Below are positions 42,484-52,209 of a stretch of DNA of 64,000 bases, in pieces. A program made the translations under genes and the position numbers. The stretch spans positions 1,359,001 through 1,423,000 of the forward strand of contig NZ_JAFHKM010000002.1 in NCBI RefSeq assembly GCF_016937515.1, in the 5' to 3' direction. The stretch comes from Cohnella algarum. Its GTDB lineage: Bacteria; Bacillota; Bacilli; Paenibacillales; Paenibacillaceae. Positions within the stretch are counted from its first letter, which is position 1, and every line of letters begins with the position of its first letter. The notes beneath the pieces are model-generated. The model was not told where the DNA came from and did not search any database. It saw only the letters and a program-made list of their open reading frames with translations.

Positions 42484-43318
42484 ATTCGTTCAGTAAACGG
42501 ATCATTTTCTGCACAGTATCATTCTCTTCAAGAGGACGATAAACAGTTAGCTTCAGTTCGGGGGCATCGTAAACTCTAAAGGTGATATGTTCCATAACCA
42601 TGGTTCCAACACGCGGATGATTGATTATTTTCTTGCCGATTGGCGTACCCGAAATATCATAGCTTGGCCACCATAGCCTGAATTCGGGGCTGATCTCCAT
42701 TAACTCCGCGACCAAATCCTTAAACCAGTTTTCTCCTACAAAAGGAGTGCTTGTTGACCGGAATTGCGCCAATAGTCGTTTTGCGTGGTTTTTCCAATCC
42801 CCAATTAGATTTCGGTAAGCGGGCGAAGCAAAGCATCGCCAAATTGCGTTTCTCTCTTTTTTATCCATCTTTTCAAAATCCCCAAAGACCTGCTCGCCCG
42901 CTTTATTCCAAAGTAATATATCCCACCGCTGATCTGTCACATAAGCCGGACATCTCTCATATTCATTCATAAAATTTTGTACGATCGGAATAAGGCTTTC
43001 CTCGATCGAAGCCGTTTGTTCTACTGGCAGCTGCCCGAGAGCCAGATTGTACAGATGATTCCTCTCCTCGGCATTAAGCTGCATGACCGTTACGAGACAT
43101 TCAAGTACCTGGGTGGAAACTTGTATATTTTTTCCTTGCTCCAGCCATGTATACCAGGTAAGACCGATGCCTGCAATCTGCGCCAACTCTTCTCTGCGCA
43201 GGCCTTGGACTTTCCGTCGCGGCCCTACGGGCAATCCGAATTGTTCAGGAGTAAGTCTGGAGCGCCTCGATTTTAAAAACTTTCCTAACTCCCTGCGTTT
43301 CTCTTCCCGATCGCTCAT
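42482..43318 (-). CDS. XRE-family regulator with MmyB-like ligand domain
   Basis: Protein of 278 residues. The N-terminal helix-turn-helix reads RKVQGLRREELAQIAGIGLTW, followed by YTWLEQGKNIQVSTQVLECL. The C-terminal PAS-like MmyB ligand domain (LPIVQNFMNEYERCPAYVTDQR type, ending EHITFRVYDAPELKLTVY) binds small hydrophobic ligands. Start 43318 with AAGGA upstream. Base composition is clearly less GC-rich than neighbours. It is divergent from an MFS pump gene it probably regulates. Confidence 0.87.
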   Translation of the reverse strand: MSDREEKRRELGKFLKSRRSRLTPEQFGLPVGPRRKVQGLRREELAQIAGIGLTWYTWLEQGKNIQVSTQVLECLVTVMQLNAEERNHLYNLALGQLPVEQTASIEESLIPIVQNFMNEYERCPAYVTDQRWDILLWNKAGEQVFGDFEKMDKKERNAIWRCFASPAYRNLIGDWKNHAKRLLAQFRSTSTPFVGENWFKDLVAELMEISPEFRLWWPSYDISGTPIGKKIINHPRVGTMVMEHITFRVYDAPELKLTVYRPLEENDTVQKMIRLLNE

Positions 43319-43446
43319 GATCAACTTCCTTTCGTTAAAACCATTACTTTTAATACTATGATAAACAGGATTCTATTCATAGTATTTCATCTACATTAAT
43401 CTTACAACTGCAGCACCTCCAATTTGAAGACAAAGGAGTGATTGTA

Positions 43447-44620
43447 TTGCAAAGTAGCGGCAGACCCGGGCTTACGCAAGGTCTGATTGCGCTTATGGCG
43501 GCAGCCTGCGGATTTGCCGTAGCGAACGTCTATTTGAACCAGACCCTTCTGGTCGATATAGCCGCAACATTCGGGGCGGCTGAGGCCGAGGCTGGGATCG
43601 TGACGACACTCGCCCAGGTTGGTTATGCCCTAGGTAACCTTATGATCGTGCCGCTAGGGGACATTTTCGAAAGACGCCGACTAATTCTTGCCTTGCTGGG
43701 CATGGCAAGCCTGTCACTGGTATCCTCGGCTCTCTCCGGTTCGATTACATGGTTGGTCGTCAGTAATTTCTGTCTTGGCTTAACCACGGTAATTCCGCAA
43801 ATTATCGTTCCTTTGGCCGCGGAGATGGCGGATGAACGCAATCGCGGAAAAGTGCTAGGGACGGTAGCCATCGGACTGGTCTGCGGCATACTGGGAGCCA
43901 GACTTGTCAGCGGCTTGGTGGGCAGCTTGTGGGGATGGAGAAGCATGTACTGGATTTCGTTCGGATGCATGCTTCTGCTTGCCCTACTGATTCGGCTTCG
44001 CTTTCCCGTAAGCAAAGGAACGGCCTCATTACCTTATCGCGGACTTCTTCTTTCCCTGGGGCCTCTATTTATGAAAGAAGACGTGCTTCGGCGTTCTTGT
44101 TTAAGTCAGGGGATGATTTTTGGATCATTTAGCGTTTTTTTTACGACAATAGGATTCCTGTTGCAAGCGCCCCTTACTCCTATAGCAGCGCTGTCGTCGG
44201 TCTGGTCGGCCTGGTAGGAATCGGTGGCATGATCGCTACACCTATAATCGGAAGGGTCATCGATAGAAAGGGGGCTTCTTTCGCCAACAAAATGTGTATG
44301 CTTGCGGCTATGATCTCCTTCCTGATCGCCGTGACAGCGGGACACTGGCTACCGGCTTTGATCTTGGCCGCTTTTTTGCTGACGGTCGGAACACAGGCTA
44401 ATCAGGTGGCCTGTCAAGCCAGCATTTTCAGCCTCTCCGCTTCCGCGCGAAGCCGATTGAACGGGCTGTATATGGTTTGCACCTTCCTGGGGGAGCATTG
44501 GGATCCTATTTAGGGGTATGGGCATGGACCCGGTGGCACTGGACAGGCGTTTGCATTTGCGGCATGGTCATGATTGCGGCCGGGATGGGCGCTGCTCTGG
44601 GAAACAAAAAACGGCGTTAA
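43447..44620 (+). pseudogene. MFS efflux transporter, two apparent frameshifts
   Basis: After joining frames, about 390 residues with 12 membrane segments. The N-terminal half contains CGFAVANVYLNQTLLVDIAA and the loop GDIFERRRLILALLGM, as in YtbD/AraJ-type drug pumps. The frame slips at CCCC 44170-44173 (resuming PYSYSSAVVGLVGLVGIGGM) and at GGGGG 44489-44493 (resuming ALGSYLGVWAWTRW). One extra base at each gives a full protein ending MGAALGNKKRR. Start TTG 43447 with GGAG eight bases upstream. Probably functional in the organism. Confidence 0.78.
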
Positions 44621-44663
44621 CAGCCGCAAACGATAAGTTCATGAAGAAAGGGATGGATCTAAC

Positions 44664-45059
44664 ATGACATTTGTTGATGAAAACTACAAAAAAGGAATGG
44701 AAATTTTGTCTAAAATCGATGGGGAACATTATAAGGCCATCGTGGACAGCTTTCAGGATTCCGTAGCACCGGATCTGGGGAGATTGGCCGTAGAATTTAA
44801 CTATGGGCAAATTTTTTCCCGTCCCGGCTTGGATTTGAAATCGCGCCTTCTTGCCACCGTGGCTGGTCTTACAGCCATGGGAAATACGCAGCAACTGAAA
44901 TTTTACATCAATGGCGCGTTAAATGTAGGGTGGACCGAAGAGGAGATCGTCGAATGCATGATGCAAATGATCATCTACGCGGGTTTTCCGGCGGGGTTAA
45001 ACACGATACTTACCATCGCAGCAGAAGTATTTGAAGAACGAAACCTTCAATCAAAATAA
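44664..45059 (+). CDS. Carboxymuconolactone decarboxylase-family protein
   Basis: Protein of 131 residues with the AhpD-like CMD fold (KSRLLATVAGLTAMGNTQQL, VGWTEEEIVECMMQMIIYAG). There is no CxxC, so the peroxidase activity of AhpD is unlikely. It resembles gamma-carboxymuconolactone decarboxylase relatives that follow XRE/MFS genes. Lower GC than the rest of the window. 43 bp after the MFS gene, probably the same transcript. Confidence 0.83.
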   Translation: MTFVDENYKKGMEILSKIDGEHYKAIVDSFQDSVAPDLGRLAVEFNYGQIFSRPGLDLKSRLLATVAGLTAMGNTQQLKFYINGALNVGWTEEEIVECMMQMIIYAGFPAGLNTILTIAAEVFEERNLQSK

Positions 45060-45106
45060 ACCCATTTTCTTTGGACATCTGGGAGGCATAAATTGGCTGG
45101 AACTAA

Positions 45107-45190
45107 CGCTTGCCAAAAATACCGACCGAGCTGCCACAGTATCAGCCGCAAGACACATACACGGCCGAACTATCCGTAGCGCAAGAATAA
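45107..45190 (+). pseudogene. Possible 3' remnant of a deleted gene
   Basis: A frame without a start encodes LPKIPTELPQYQPQDTYTAE then LSVAQE and stops inside the left arm of a terminator. The protein-like composition and the terminator at its end suggest the tail of a lost gene. No family recognised. Confidence 0.35.
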
Positions 45191-45223
45191 CCAACACGGT
45201 TTATCCGGGTTGGTTATTCTTTT
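45183..45223 (+). terminator. Terminator downstream of the MFS-CMD unit
   Basis: AAGAATAACCAA pairs with TTGGTTATTCTT and is followed by TT. Confidence 0.85.
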
Positions 45224-45278
45224 GGAAGGCTGGCTAGTAGAACAAACAAAGGGATGGATAGTTTGAAAATCCAGTATA

Positions 45279-45630
45279 TCAAGTAAAGGAAGTAACAGCA
45301 TGTGGACCGTTCTGTTCACGGTTATGAGATCGAAAGTGTACAGGAAGTTCGTAATTGATGGCGACAAAGCTGACGAGAAAAATAACCGCAGCGCTGAACA
45401 GCGAGATGAAGGTCAGGCTCAGCGTCTGGTTGCGAATCTGGAACCGCAGCGAAGACTTCCACAACACTCGGATTTCCTTCCAAATAACGGGGGCGGCGGC
45501 TTGGGCGCCGCAGCAACCACCCGGCAAATTGATGGAAAAACAGAAATTTCCCGAGCCCAACGGGCCCATGATCGCCGTAAACTCTCCCGATTCCACCGTC
45601 AAATCGCCTCTATGTGCCGCTCCATGTAGT
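45279..45630 (-). pseudogene. Collapsed remnant of an ABC exporter (BceAB/MacB-like)
   Basis: A minus-strand frame starts inside an ATPase N-terminus (DLTVESGEFTAIMGPLGSGN, a damaged Walker A in place of GPSGSGKST). After a short scrambled stretch it runs into LTFISLFSAAVIFLVSFVAI, a membrane helix of FtsX-like permeases. Most of the ATPase and permease is missing, so a large internal deletion fused the two ends. With the BceR-like fragment at 42390 it suggests a lost peptide-resistance cassette. Confidence 0.55.
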
Positions 45631-45728
45631 CAACTGAACGGACTGCTTGTGCCGAAAATCCGGCGGACGGCGCCTTGTAGTCCACCGGACGGACTACTTG
45701 TGCCCAAAATCCGGGCGGCGCCGCCCGG
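45627..45728. repeat. Two-copy 51-bp repeat
   Basis: TAGTCAACTGAACGGACT at 45627 and TAGTCCACCGGACGGACT at 45678, each followed by a CTTGTGCC-AAAATCCGG block, spaced 51 bp. A partial third copy (CCGTAGTCCGG) follows near 45755. Confidence 0.65.
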
Positions 45729-45777
45729 ACGGCTCTCCGACCGCCGATTTGGCCCGTAGTCCGGGCCAGCCGGCCTG

Positions 45778-47117
45778 CTAGACGACGGCGCCGTCCCGCC
45801 GCAGCCATTCCCGCAGCAGCGCCGCGTCCACCTGCGCGGCCGTCGTGCCCAGATCCGCCGCCAACGCGGCGGCGGTGCCCGCGGCCTGGCCGGTCGCCAT
45901 GCAGCTCGGCGTCAGGCGGGTCGTCGCCAGCGCCTCGTGCGTCGTCGAAATGCAGCGCCCGGCGGCCAGCAAGTTATCGACCCCTTTCGCGACCAGGCAG
46001 CGATACGGAATGTCGTAAGCGCCGGCGCCGCCGATCCAGGCGGCTTTGACGCCTTTGCCCGACGGGTCGTGGATATCGACCGGGTAACCGCTGCGCGCGA
46101 CGGCGTCCGGGAATTTGCGCCCGGACACGACGTCGTCGATCGTCAGGCTGTACAGCCCGTCGATCCGCCGCGACTCGCGGACGCCGATCTGCGTGCCGAC
46201 CGCCGAAATCGAAGCTCGGGCAAAGCCGGGCACGCTCTTTTGCAAAAATTCCGCCATCAGCAGCACCTGCCGCCGGCCCTCATCCTCCGCTCTCGTCAAA
46301 TCTTCGACGTCAGTTCCGCTAAGCCCTGCACCCGCGTGCAGTTGACCAAAACCTCGTCCTCGGCCGGCCCCGCGAACAGCAGCACCTGATCGCGGTTGAT
46401 CGGCACGTTCGCCGCCTTCCACTCGGCATAGAAGCCCTGAATGCCGGTAAGCGGGATGCGCTCCAAATCGGCAAACGGCGTTTTATGATAAAAATTGTCC
46501 GGATTTTCGATCATCGCCCGCTTCACGGCTTCCAGATCGACGCCGCGCATCCGGAACTTCATCGTCATCGGCTGGGTAAGCCGGTCGCCGTCCCGCCCGA
46601 TAAGCGTGGGCGCGCCGGACAAGTTCGCCACGTCCGCGTCGCCCGACGTGTCGACGAACATCGTCCCGCGCACGCCAATCCGCCCGGACTTGCCGGTCAG
46701 CGTTACGCCGGCAATCCGGTTCCCCTCCACCTCGGCCTCGTCAACGAAGCTGTGCAGCAGAAGCCGAACGCCGGCTTCCTTCAGCATATCGAGCGCCGTC
46801 ACCTTGAACAGCTCCGGATGGTACGGCGTGACGGTGCTGACGAAGCCGACCGTATCGCGCAGATGGCCGGGAGAGCCGCCGCAAGCCATCAGCCGCTCCA
46901 CCAGCTCCTGCGGAATGCCCCGGATGACCTGCTCTCCCGTTTCGGTATGAAACGTCATCCACGGGTAGACGAGCGCCGCCGTAGACATCCCGCCCAGAAA
47001 TCCGTACCTCTCGATCAGCACGGTGCGGGCGCCTTGACGGCCGGCCGCGATCGCCGCCATAATGCCGGCCGGGCCTCCCCCGACGACGACGACATCCGCC
47101 TCAAACGTTTTTTTCAT
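45778..47117 (-). pseudogene. FAD-dependent oxidoreductase, one apparent frameshift
   Basis: FAD_oxidored-family flavoprotein of about 446 residues once joined. The N-terminal dinucleotide fold VVVGGGPAGIMAAIAAGRQG is followed by LIERYGFLGGMSTAALVYPW. The C-terminal FAD contact region AAGRCISTTHEALATTRLTP is followed by MATGQAAGTAAALA. The first frame breaks near GGC at 46324-46326. One additional base resumes LSGTDVEDLTRAEDEGRRQV. It lies downstream of the sugar importer and may oxidise the imported compound. Neither the substrate nor the pathway is evident. Confidence 0.8.
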
Positions 47118-47285
47118 TTTCGCTCGCGCCCCTTCCTAGGATAAGGCCGGCAGCCTTGATTTTCATTCCGGCCGCTTTCGGTCAGGCCGGCCCTTTTCCT
47201 GCTTGGCTTCAAATATTCAGCATTCAATCCGGTCCATTTCGGCTTTGAGCCATACATCTTCTTCATCTTCAACTGCCGCCTTCAA

Positions 47286-47380
47286 CTTCCGGCCGGACAT
47301 CTTCTCCGTCCGGCGTCTCCACTTTCAGCCGGGTATCTTCTCCGTCGCCGTCTCCAACGTTCAGCCGCATCTTATCACTT
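47286..47380. repeat. 36-bp tandem repeat in the 348-bp gap
   Basis: CTTCCGGCCGGACATCTTCT and CTTTCAGCCGGGTATCTTCT start 36 bp apart (47286, 47322), followed by a partial third copy. Nothing else is recognised between the FAD oxidoreductase and the sugar permease. Confidence 0.6.
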
Positions 47381-47465
47381 GGCCGACCGTCCGATCCGCG
47401 CTTATCTAACTCCCTTTTTATATCCGCTCTGTTTCTTCATCTCTTTGCTCCGCCCCGCTTGGCCG

Positions 47466-48335
47466 TTAATCCTTCAGCCCGGTCATCGCCACGCCCTCCA
47501 TAAATTGCTTCTGCGCGAAGAAGAAGACGATCAGCAGCGGCAGCGTGGCCATCACCGACGCGCTCATAAGCAGATGCCAAGCCGTGCCCGCTTCGTCGGT
47601 AAAGAGCGACAAACCGAGCGGAATCGTCATCAGCTCCCGGCTGTTCACGAAAATAAGCGGATCGTAAAACTCGTTCCAGCAGGTCAAAAAGGTGAAAATC
47701 GTCAGCGTCGATATCGCGGGCCCGGCGAGCGGCATCATGATCCGCCAGTAAATGCCGAACCGGGAGCAGCCGTCGATCATCGCCGCTTCCTCCAGCTCCT
47801 TCGGCAGCGTCAGGAAAAACTGCCGCATGACGAATACGCCGAACACGCCGCCCGCGCCGAAAATCGGCACGACAATGAGCGGAAAATGCGAGTCGAGGAA
47901 CCCGAGCTCCCGCATGAACAGAAACATCGGAATCGACGTCGCCTCGTGCGGAATCATCATCGTGCTGAGCAGGATGAGAAAGACGAGATTGCGCCCGACG
48001 AACGGGATTCTTCCGAACGCGTACCCGGACAGAGAGGCGAACAGCACCGTCCCTGCGGTGACAAGCACGGCGATATAGACGCTGTTGAAGTAAAACCGGC
48101 CGAACGGGATCGTTCGCAGCACTTCGGCATAATTCTCCCAACGGATGGGCGAAGGAATCCACTCTGGCGGAAATACGAAAATGTCCGAAGGTTCCTTCAG
48201 CGACGTGGACAGCATCCAGACGAAAGGCAAAATCATCAGGACGGAGATGACCGCCAAAATCGAATAATGAATCAGCACGCCCGGACGAAACCGGAAACGA
48301 GGGGACGATGGTCTTGCGATCGGTTCAGCTTTCAT
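47466..48335 (-). CDS. Carbohydrate ABC transporter permease (MalG-like)
   Basis: Inner-membrane subunit of 289 residues with six helices. The EAA loop EEAAMIDGCSRFGIYWRIMM followed by PLAGPA contacts the ATPase. Part of a CUT1-type sugar importer with the permease upstream and the binding protein at 50001. No ATPase gene is encoded here, which is usual because such systems share MsmK-type ATPases. It overlaps the upstream permease by 11 bp. Confidence 0.9.
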   Translation of the reverse strand: MKAEPIARPSSPRFRFRPGVLIHYSILAVISVLMILPFVWMLSTSLKEPSDIFVFPPEWIPSPIRWENYAEVLRTIPFGRFYFNSVYIAVLVTAGTVLFASLSGYAFGRIPFVGRNLVFLILLSTMMIPHEATSIPMFLFMRELGFLDSHFPLIVVPIFGAGGVFGVFVMRQFFLTLPKELEEAAMIDGCSRFGIYWRIMMPLAGPAISTLTIFTFLTCWNEFYDPLIFVNSRELMTIPLGLSLFTDEAGTAWHLLMSASVMATLPLLIVFFFAQKQFMEGVAMTGLKD

Positions 48336-49233
48336 GGAATACCCACCTTTTGCGAAGCTGCCACTGAATCAGGGTAAATACCAAAATGATGCAGAACAAA
48401 ATGAACGCCACCGCGGAAGCGTAGCCGAGATCGTACAGCTTGAACGCCGTTTCCCAAATGTAATAGACGAGCACCTTGGTGGAGTTGCTGGGGCCTCCCT
48501 GCGTCATGACATAAATTTGACTGAACACTTTGAGCGAGCCGATCACCGTCATGATGACGGTCAGAAAGACGGTCGGCGTGATCATCGGAAGCGTCACCTG
48601 GAAAAACGTCCGGGTCCGTCCGGCGCCGTCGAGCTTGGCCGCCTCGTACAAATGCGCCGGAACCTGCTGCAAGGCCGCGATGAACAGCACCATGTTCAGG
48701 CCGACGTTTTTGAGCACGCTCGTCACGATGACCGCCGGCATCGCCAGGTCGGGATTGTACAGCCAAGCAGGGCCTTGAATTCCGAACATTTGCAATATTT
48801 GGTTAATAAAGCCCGAATCGGTGGCCAGCATGTACTTCCATACGATGGACCAGACGACGAGGGACGTAATGACGGGCGTAAAGATCGCCGTGCGAAAAAA
48901 GCCCATTCCCGGCAGGCTCTTCGTCAGAAGCAGCGCGAGCAGCAGCGCCAGCGCAATGTTGAGCGGGACGAGCCCGACCGAAAAGTAAACGGTGTTGCCG
49001 AACGATTTCCAGAAGATGTCGTCGTTCATGATGTTGCGGTAGTTGTCGAGTCCTGTGAACGACGAGCTGCCGAGCAGCGGCCAGTCGGTGAAGCCCATAT
49101 AGAAGGCCATTGCCATCGGGAGAAGCAGAAAACAGATAAAACCGAGCACCATCGGCGAGATGAACAGCCATCCGGTCAAATTCGCGTCCCGGACGAGCGG
49201 GTTTTTCGAGGCTTTGCGTCGGCTCGAGCTCAT
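48325..49233 (-). CDS. Carbohydrate ABC transporter permease (MalF-like)
   Basis: Inner-membrane subunit of 302 residues with six helices. It begins ANLTGWLFISPMVLGFICFL. The EAA loop is LYEAAKLDGAGRTRTFFQVT followed by LPMITP. It pairs with the MalG-like subunit. It follows the TIM-barrel gene by 7 bp. Confidence 0.9.
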   Translation of the reverse strand: MSSSRRKASKNPLVRDANLTGWLFISPMVLGFICFLLLPMAMAFYMGFTDWPLLGSSSFTGLDNYRNIMNDDIFWKSFGNTVYFSVGLVPLNIALALLLALLLTKSLPGMGFFRTAIFTPVITSLVVWSIVWKYMLATDSGFINQILQMFGIQGPAWLYNPDLAMPAVIVTSVLKNVGLNMVLFIAALQQVPAHLYEAAKLDGAGRTRTFFQVTLPMITPTVFLTVIMTVIGSLKVFSQIYVMTQGGPSNSTKVLVYYIWETAFKLYDLGYASAVAFILFCIILVFTLIQWQLRKRWVFHES

Positions 49234-49240
49234 GGCGTCA

Positions 49241-49936
49241 TCATCCTCCCGCTTTGTCGATCGCTTCGCGGAACCGGCTCACCGACCGGCCGATCGATTC
49301 CGCGGTCGAGCCGATCGAAACCGCGCCGACAAGCAGCGCCTTGACGCCGCAGCCGATCAGATGCGGGACGTCGTCCGGCGTCACCTTCCGCTGCGTCGGC
49401 ACGATGACCGGCAGGCCGGAGCGCTCCGCCAGCCAGCGGTATTTCAGCAGGTCCGCCAGCGTCAGCGGCGTTCCGTATTCCGCGCCGGGCACGACGGACG
49501 CTTCCAGCGCGTCGATGCCGAACGCTCCGGCGGCTTCGAGCAGCCGCAGGTCAAACTTGTCGTCGATCGCGAACGTCCGGGCGAGCCCTTGCGCTTTGAG
49601 CATGAACGTCGGAAGGTGCCAGGCGTAGATGGAGAAAAAGTCGAAGCCCGCCTCGGGCATGGCCGCGATTTCTTCCCGGCTGACGTCGGCCGCGGAGCCT
49701 CACGGCACGACGCCGAGCGGCCCCCGGAACAGCGACCGGATTTGGGCGAACGTCTCCTTGTACGATTCCAGCGAGCCGAAGCTGTTTCCGCTTGCCCGGT
49801 GCGCGACGTTAAGGTGAACCTTCAGCCCGTCGGCCCCTTCCCGGACGGCTGCCTCGGCCAGCTTCGCATCGTTGGCCGGCAGGCTGACGAACAGCTGCAG
49901 CTTGCCGCTTTGCAGCGATTGGCGTAAACGGTTCAT
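49241..49936 (-). pseudogene. TIM-barrel (aldolase/HisA-like) protein with an internal TGA
   Basis: A 231-codon frame is interrupted in phase by TGA at 49702-49700 (VVP-stop-GSAADVSREEI). On both sides the protein is coherent: LQLFVSLPANDAKLAEAAVR and GADGLKVHLN before, FDFFSIYAWHLPTFMLKAQG and FGIDALEASVVPG after. This suggests a beta/alpha barrel such as an aldolase or phosphate-binding synthase. The sense codon was probably GGA. Unlike the other breaks in this window it needs a base substitution, so it may be a true nonsense mutation. It lies inside the sugar-uptake operon. Confidence 0.65.
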
Positions 49937-49958
49937 GACGGGGTCTCCCTTCGAATGA

Positions 49959-49990
49959 GACGACGGTTCGCGGATAAGCGAACCGTCGTC
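49959..49990 (-). terminator. Intercistronic hairpin after the sugar-binding protein gene
   Basis: GACGACGGTTCGC pairs perfectly with GCGAACCGTCGTC over 13 bp around a 6-base loop, 10 bp past the stop. The T tract is weak. It may stabilise the binding-protein mRNA or partly end transcription so that the permeases are made at lower levels. Confidence 0.7.
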
Positions 49991-50000
49991 CCGCTTTTCG

Positions 50001-51332
50001 TTATTTGGTTAACAGCGGATCGATCGCTTGCTTCATTTGGTTCACGATGTCGGCCGGAGCGGCGGACTGTCCGAAGAGCCGGTCGAAGCCGAGCAAAATT
50101 TCGTTGTCGATTTTGGTCCATTGCACATGGCCCGGCTGCACGACGGCTTTCGGCATTTCGTCGATCAGCGCCTGCTTGATGTGCTCCGCCGGAGGATTGT
50201 TCGGCTGATTCAGGAACGCGTCCGAATTCAGCACCGATTGGCGCGGCGGCACGAAGTAGGTCGACGTTGCCTGCACGCCTTCCTGGCTGGCCAGGAATTT
50301 CAGCAGCTCTTTCGCTTCCTCCGGATGCTTCGTCTGTTCGAAGACGACGTAGCCGGCTTGCCCCATCATCGGAGCGGAACCCATCGAACCCGACGGGAAC
50401 GGCGCGATGCTCCATTTGAAATCCTTGATTTCCCGCGCTTTGGACATGTAGCTGTAACCGTCGAAGTACATGCCCAGCTTTCCGGTTTCGAAGCTGATCT
50501 GCTCGCCCGCTTTCGGGTGGGAGCCGTCGACGAACATCATTCGGTTCAGCATCTCGAACGTTTCGACGCCGTACTGGTCGTTCCAAGTGAAGGATGTCAT
50601 GTCGTCGTTGAAAATGTCGCTGCCGTTGGACCAGGAATAGGACGGAAGCATGATCCACGTTTTCCAATCCCGGAAAAACGTCGCGCCGTACGTTTTGTCC
50701 GCGCCGGTGCCGGACGTAAGCGCTTTAGCCGTTTCTGTGAATTTTTCCCAAGTCCATTCGCCGCTTGCCGCCAGCTCGTTCGGCGTCGGAAGACCGGCCT
50801 GCTCGAACAGATCCGCGTTGTAGAAAATAACGCTCGGCGGCGTCGAGAACGGCAGGCCGTACAAGCCGCCTTCGCTCGAAAACAGCTCCAACGTGGACGG
50901 AATGAAGTCGTTCAGGGCGAACTCGGCGTCATCCTTGATGTCGGAGATGTCCGCGAGGATGTCGTTCGCCATAAATTGCGGCACCATCCGTTCGGAAATC
51001 CACGCCAGATCCGGCAGCTCGCGGCCGGCGGCAAGAACGGACACCTTTTGCTGATAGTCGGCGAACGGCACCGATTCGAGCGTCACCGTAATGTTCGGAT
51101 GCGTTTCCTTGAATTTGGCCAGCAGCGTTTCATACATGTCCAGGTGCTGCTGATTGCCCCAGGTCATAAACTTCAGCTCGACGGGCTCGCCGCCGGCCGA
51201 TCCGCCTTGCTGCGTGCCCGACGCTCCCGGCGCCGTGGAACTCCCGGCATTTCCGGAATTGCCGGAATTGCCGCACGCCGCCGCAAACACGGCAAGCGCG
51301 ACGAGCAGCATGGCCAATAACGATTTTTTCAT
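50001..51332 (-). CDS. Extracellular sugar-binding lipoprotein (SBP family 1)
   Basis: Lipoprotein of 443 residues with signal LLVALAVFAAACG and an SBP_bac_1 fold (LKFMTWGNQQHLDMYETLLA, YGLPFSTPPSVIFYNADLFE, MMGQAGYVVFEQTKHPEEAK). It captures an oligosaccharide for the two permeases downstream. Ligand unknown. First gene of the importer operon. The YesM/YesN pair immediately upstream probably controls it. Confidence 0.9.
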   Translation of the reverse strand: MKKSLLAMLLVALAVFAAACGNSGNSGNAGSSTAPGASGTQQGGSAGGEPVELKFMTWGNQQHLDMYETLLAKFKETHPNITVTLESVPFADYQQKVSVLAAGRELPDLAWISERMVPQFMANDILADISDIKDDAEFALNDFIPSTLELFSSEGGLYGLPFSTPPSVIFYNADLFEQAGLPTPNELAASGEWTWEKFTETAKALTSGTGADKTYGATFFRDWKTWIMLPSYSWSNGSDIFNDDMTSFTWNDQYGVETFEMLNRMMFVDGSHPKAGEQISFETGKLGMYFDGYSYMSKAREIKDFKWSIAPFPSGSMGSAPMMGQAGYVVFEQTKHPEEAKELLKFLASQEGVQATSTYFVPPRQSVLNSDAFLNQPNNPPAEHIKQALIDEMPKAVVQPGHVQWTKIDNEILLGFDRLFGQSAAPADIVNQMKQAIDPLLTK

Positions 51333-51450
51333 CTCTCTTTCCCTCCCGCTTCGCGCTGATCATGTCGTACGTCTTTTATTGTAGGGAAAGGCAATGTTAC
51401 AAAATATCACGCGACATACACTTTTGGTACGTTTTATTAGCCAGTTCGCT

Positions 51451-52209
51451 TTAGCCCCCGTGCTCCTCGCGGTAAACGCCCGGGGTAACGCCCGTCGCTT
51501 TCTTGAACACGAGCATGAAATGCTTCGGGCTCTGGTAGCCGGACAGCCGCGCGACGTCGTAAATTTTCAGCTCGGTGCCGGCCAGCAAATATTTGGCGCG
51601 CGCAAGCCTCGCCGCCATAATGTAATCGGACAGGTTTTCGCCGGTTTCCTGCTTGAACAGCTTGCTCAGGTAAACCGGGCTGAGATGGACGAGCTCCGCC
51701 AGCGTTTGCAATCGCAGATCCCCGTCCGGATGGCCGTCGATATGGGCTTTCAGCTTGCGGATCAGCTTCCGCCCGTCGCCCGGGGGAATTGCCTGCTCCT
51801 CCTCCGGTCCCGCAGGTAGAGCGATGCCTCTTTCCTTATCGATAAGTCCACGGATGCGCTCCAGCGCCTTAAGCATCGCCGCCCGGTCGATCGGCTTCAG
51901 CAGATAGTCCGCCACCCCGTGGCGCAGCGCCTGCTGGGCGTATTCGAAATCGCCGTAGCCGCTGATGATGACCAGCGGCATATCGGCGTACCATTCCCTC
52001 ACTTTGGCAATTAGCGTCAGGCCGTCCATCTCCCGCATCCGGATGTCGGTGATGATGGCGTCGGGCACGTCCGTTTGCAAATAACTCAACGCTTCCTTGC
52101 CGCTCGCCGCTTCCTTGACGATTTCAAAACCGTCGGCAAGTCCCGTGATGACGCTGCGGATGCCCGTGCGTATCGTTTCCTCGTCTTCAACCAGCAATAG
52201 TTTGATCAT
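51451..52209 (-). CDS. YesN-type response regulator (receiver plus AraC HTH)
   Basis: Protein of 252 residues. Receiver domain (1-120) with acidic pocket VEDEE, phosphoacceptor Asp55 in IITDIRM and Lys in YLLKPIDR. A C-terminal AraC-type pair of HTHs follows (LAELVHLSPVYLSKLFKQET, VARLSGYQSPKHFMLVFKKA). Shorter than most YesN proteins. Its start overlaps the kinase gene by 23 bp. Likely activator of the sugar importer. Confidence 0.92.
   Translation of the reverse strand: MIKLLLVEDEETIRTGIRSVITGLADGFEIVKEAASGKEALSYLQTDVPDAIITDIRMREMDGLTLIAKVREWYADMPLVIISGYGDFEYAQQALRHGVADYLLKPIDRAAMLKALERIRGLIDKERGIALPAGPEEEQAIPPGDGRKLIRKLKAHIDGHPDGDLRLQTLAELVHLSPVYLSKLFKQETGENLSDYIMAARLARAKYLLAGTELKIYDVARLSGYQSPKHFMLVFKKATGVTPGVYREEHGG

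Noticed and set aside
49241..49936. Selenocysteine at the internal TGA
   Set aside because: No SECIS-like hairpin just downstream and no known selenoprotein family match. A nonsense mutation or read error is simpler.
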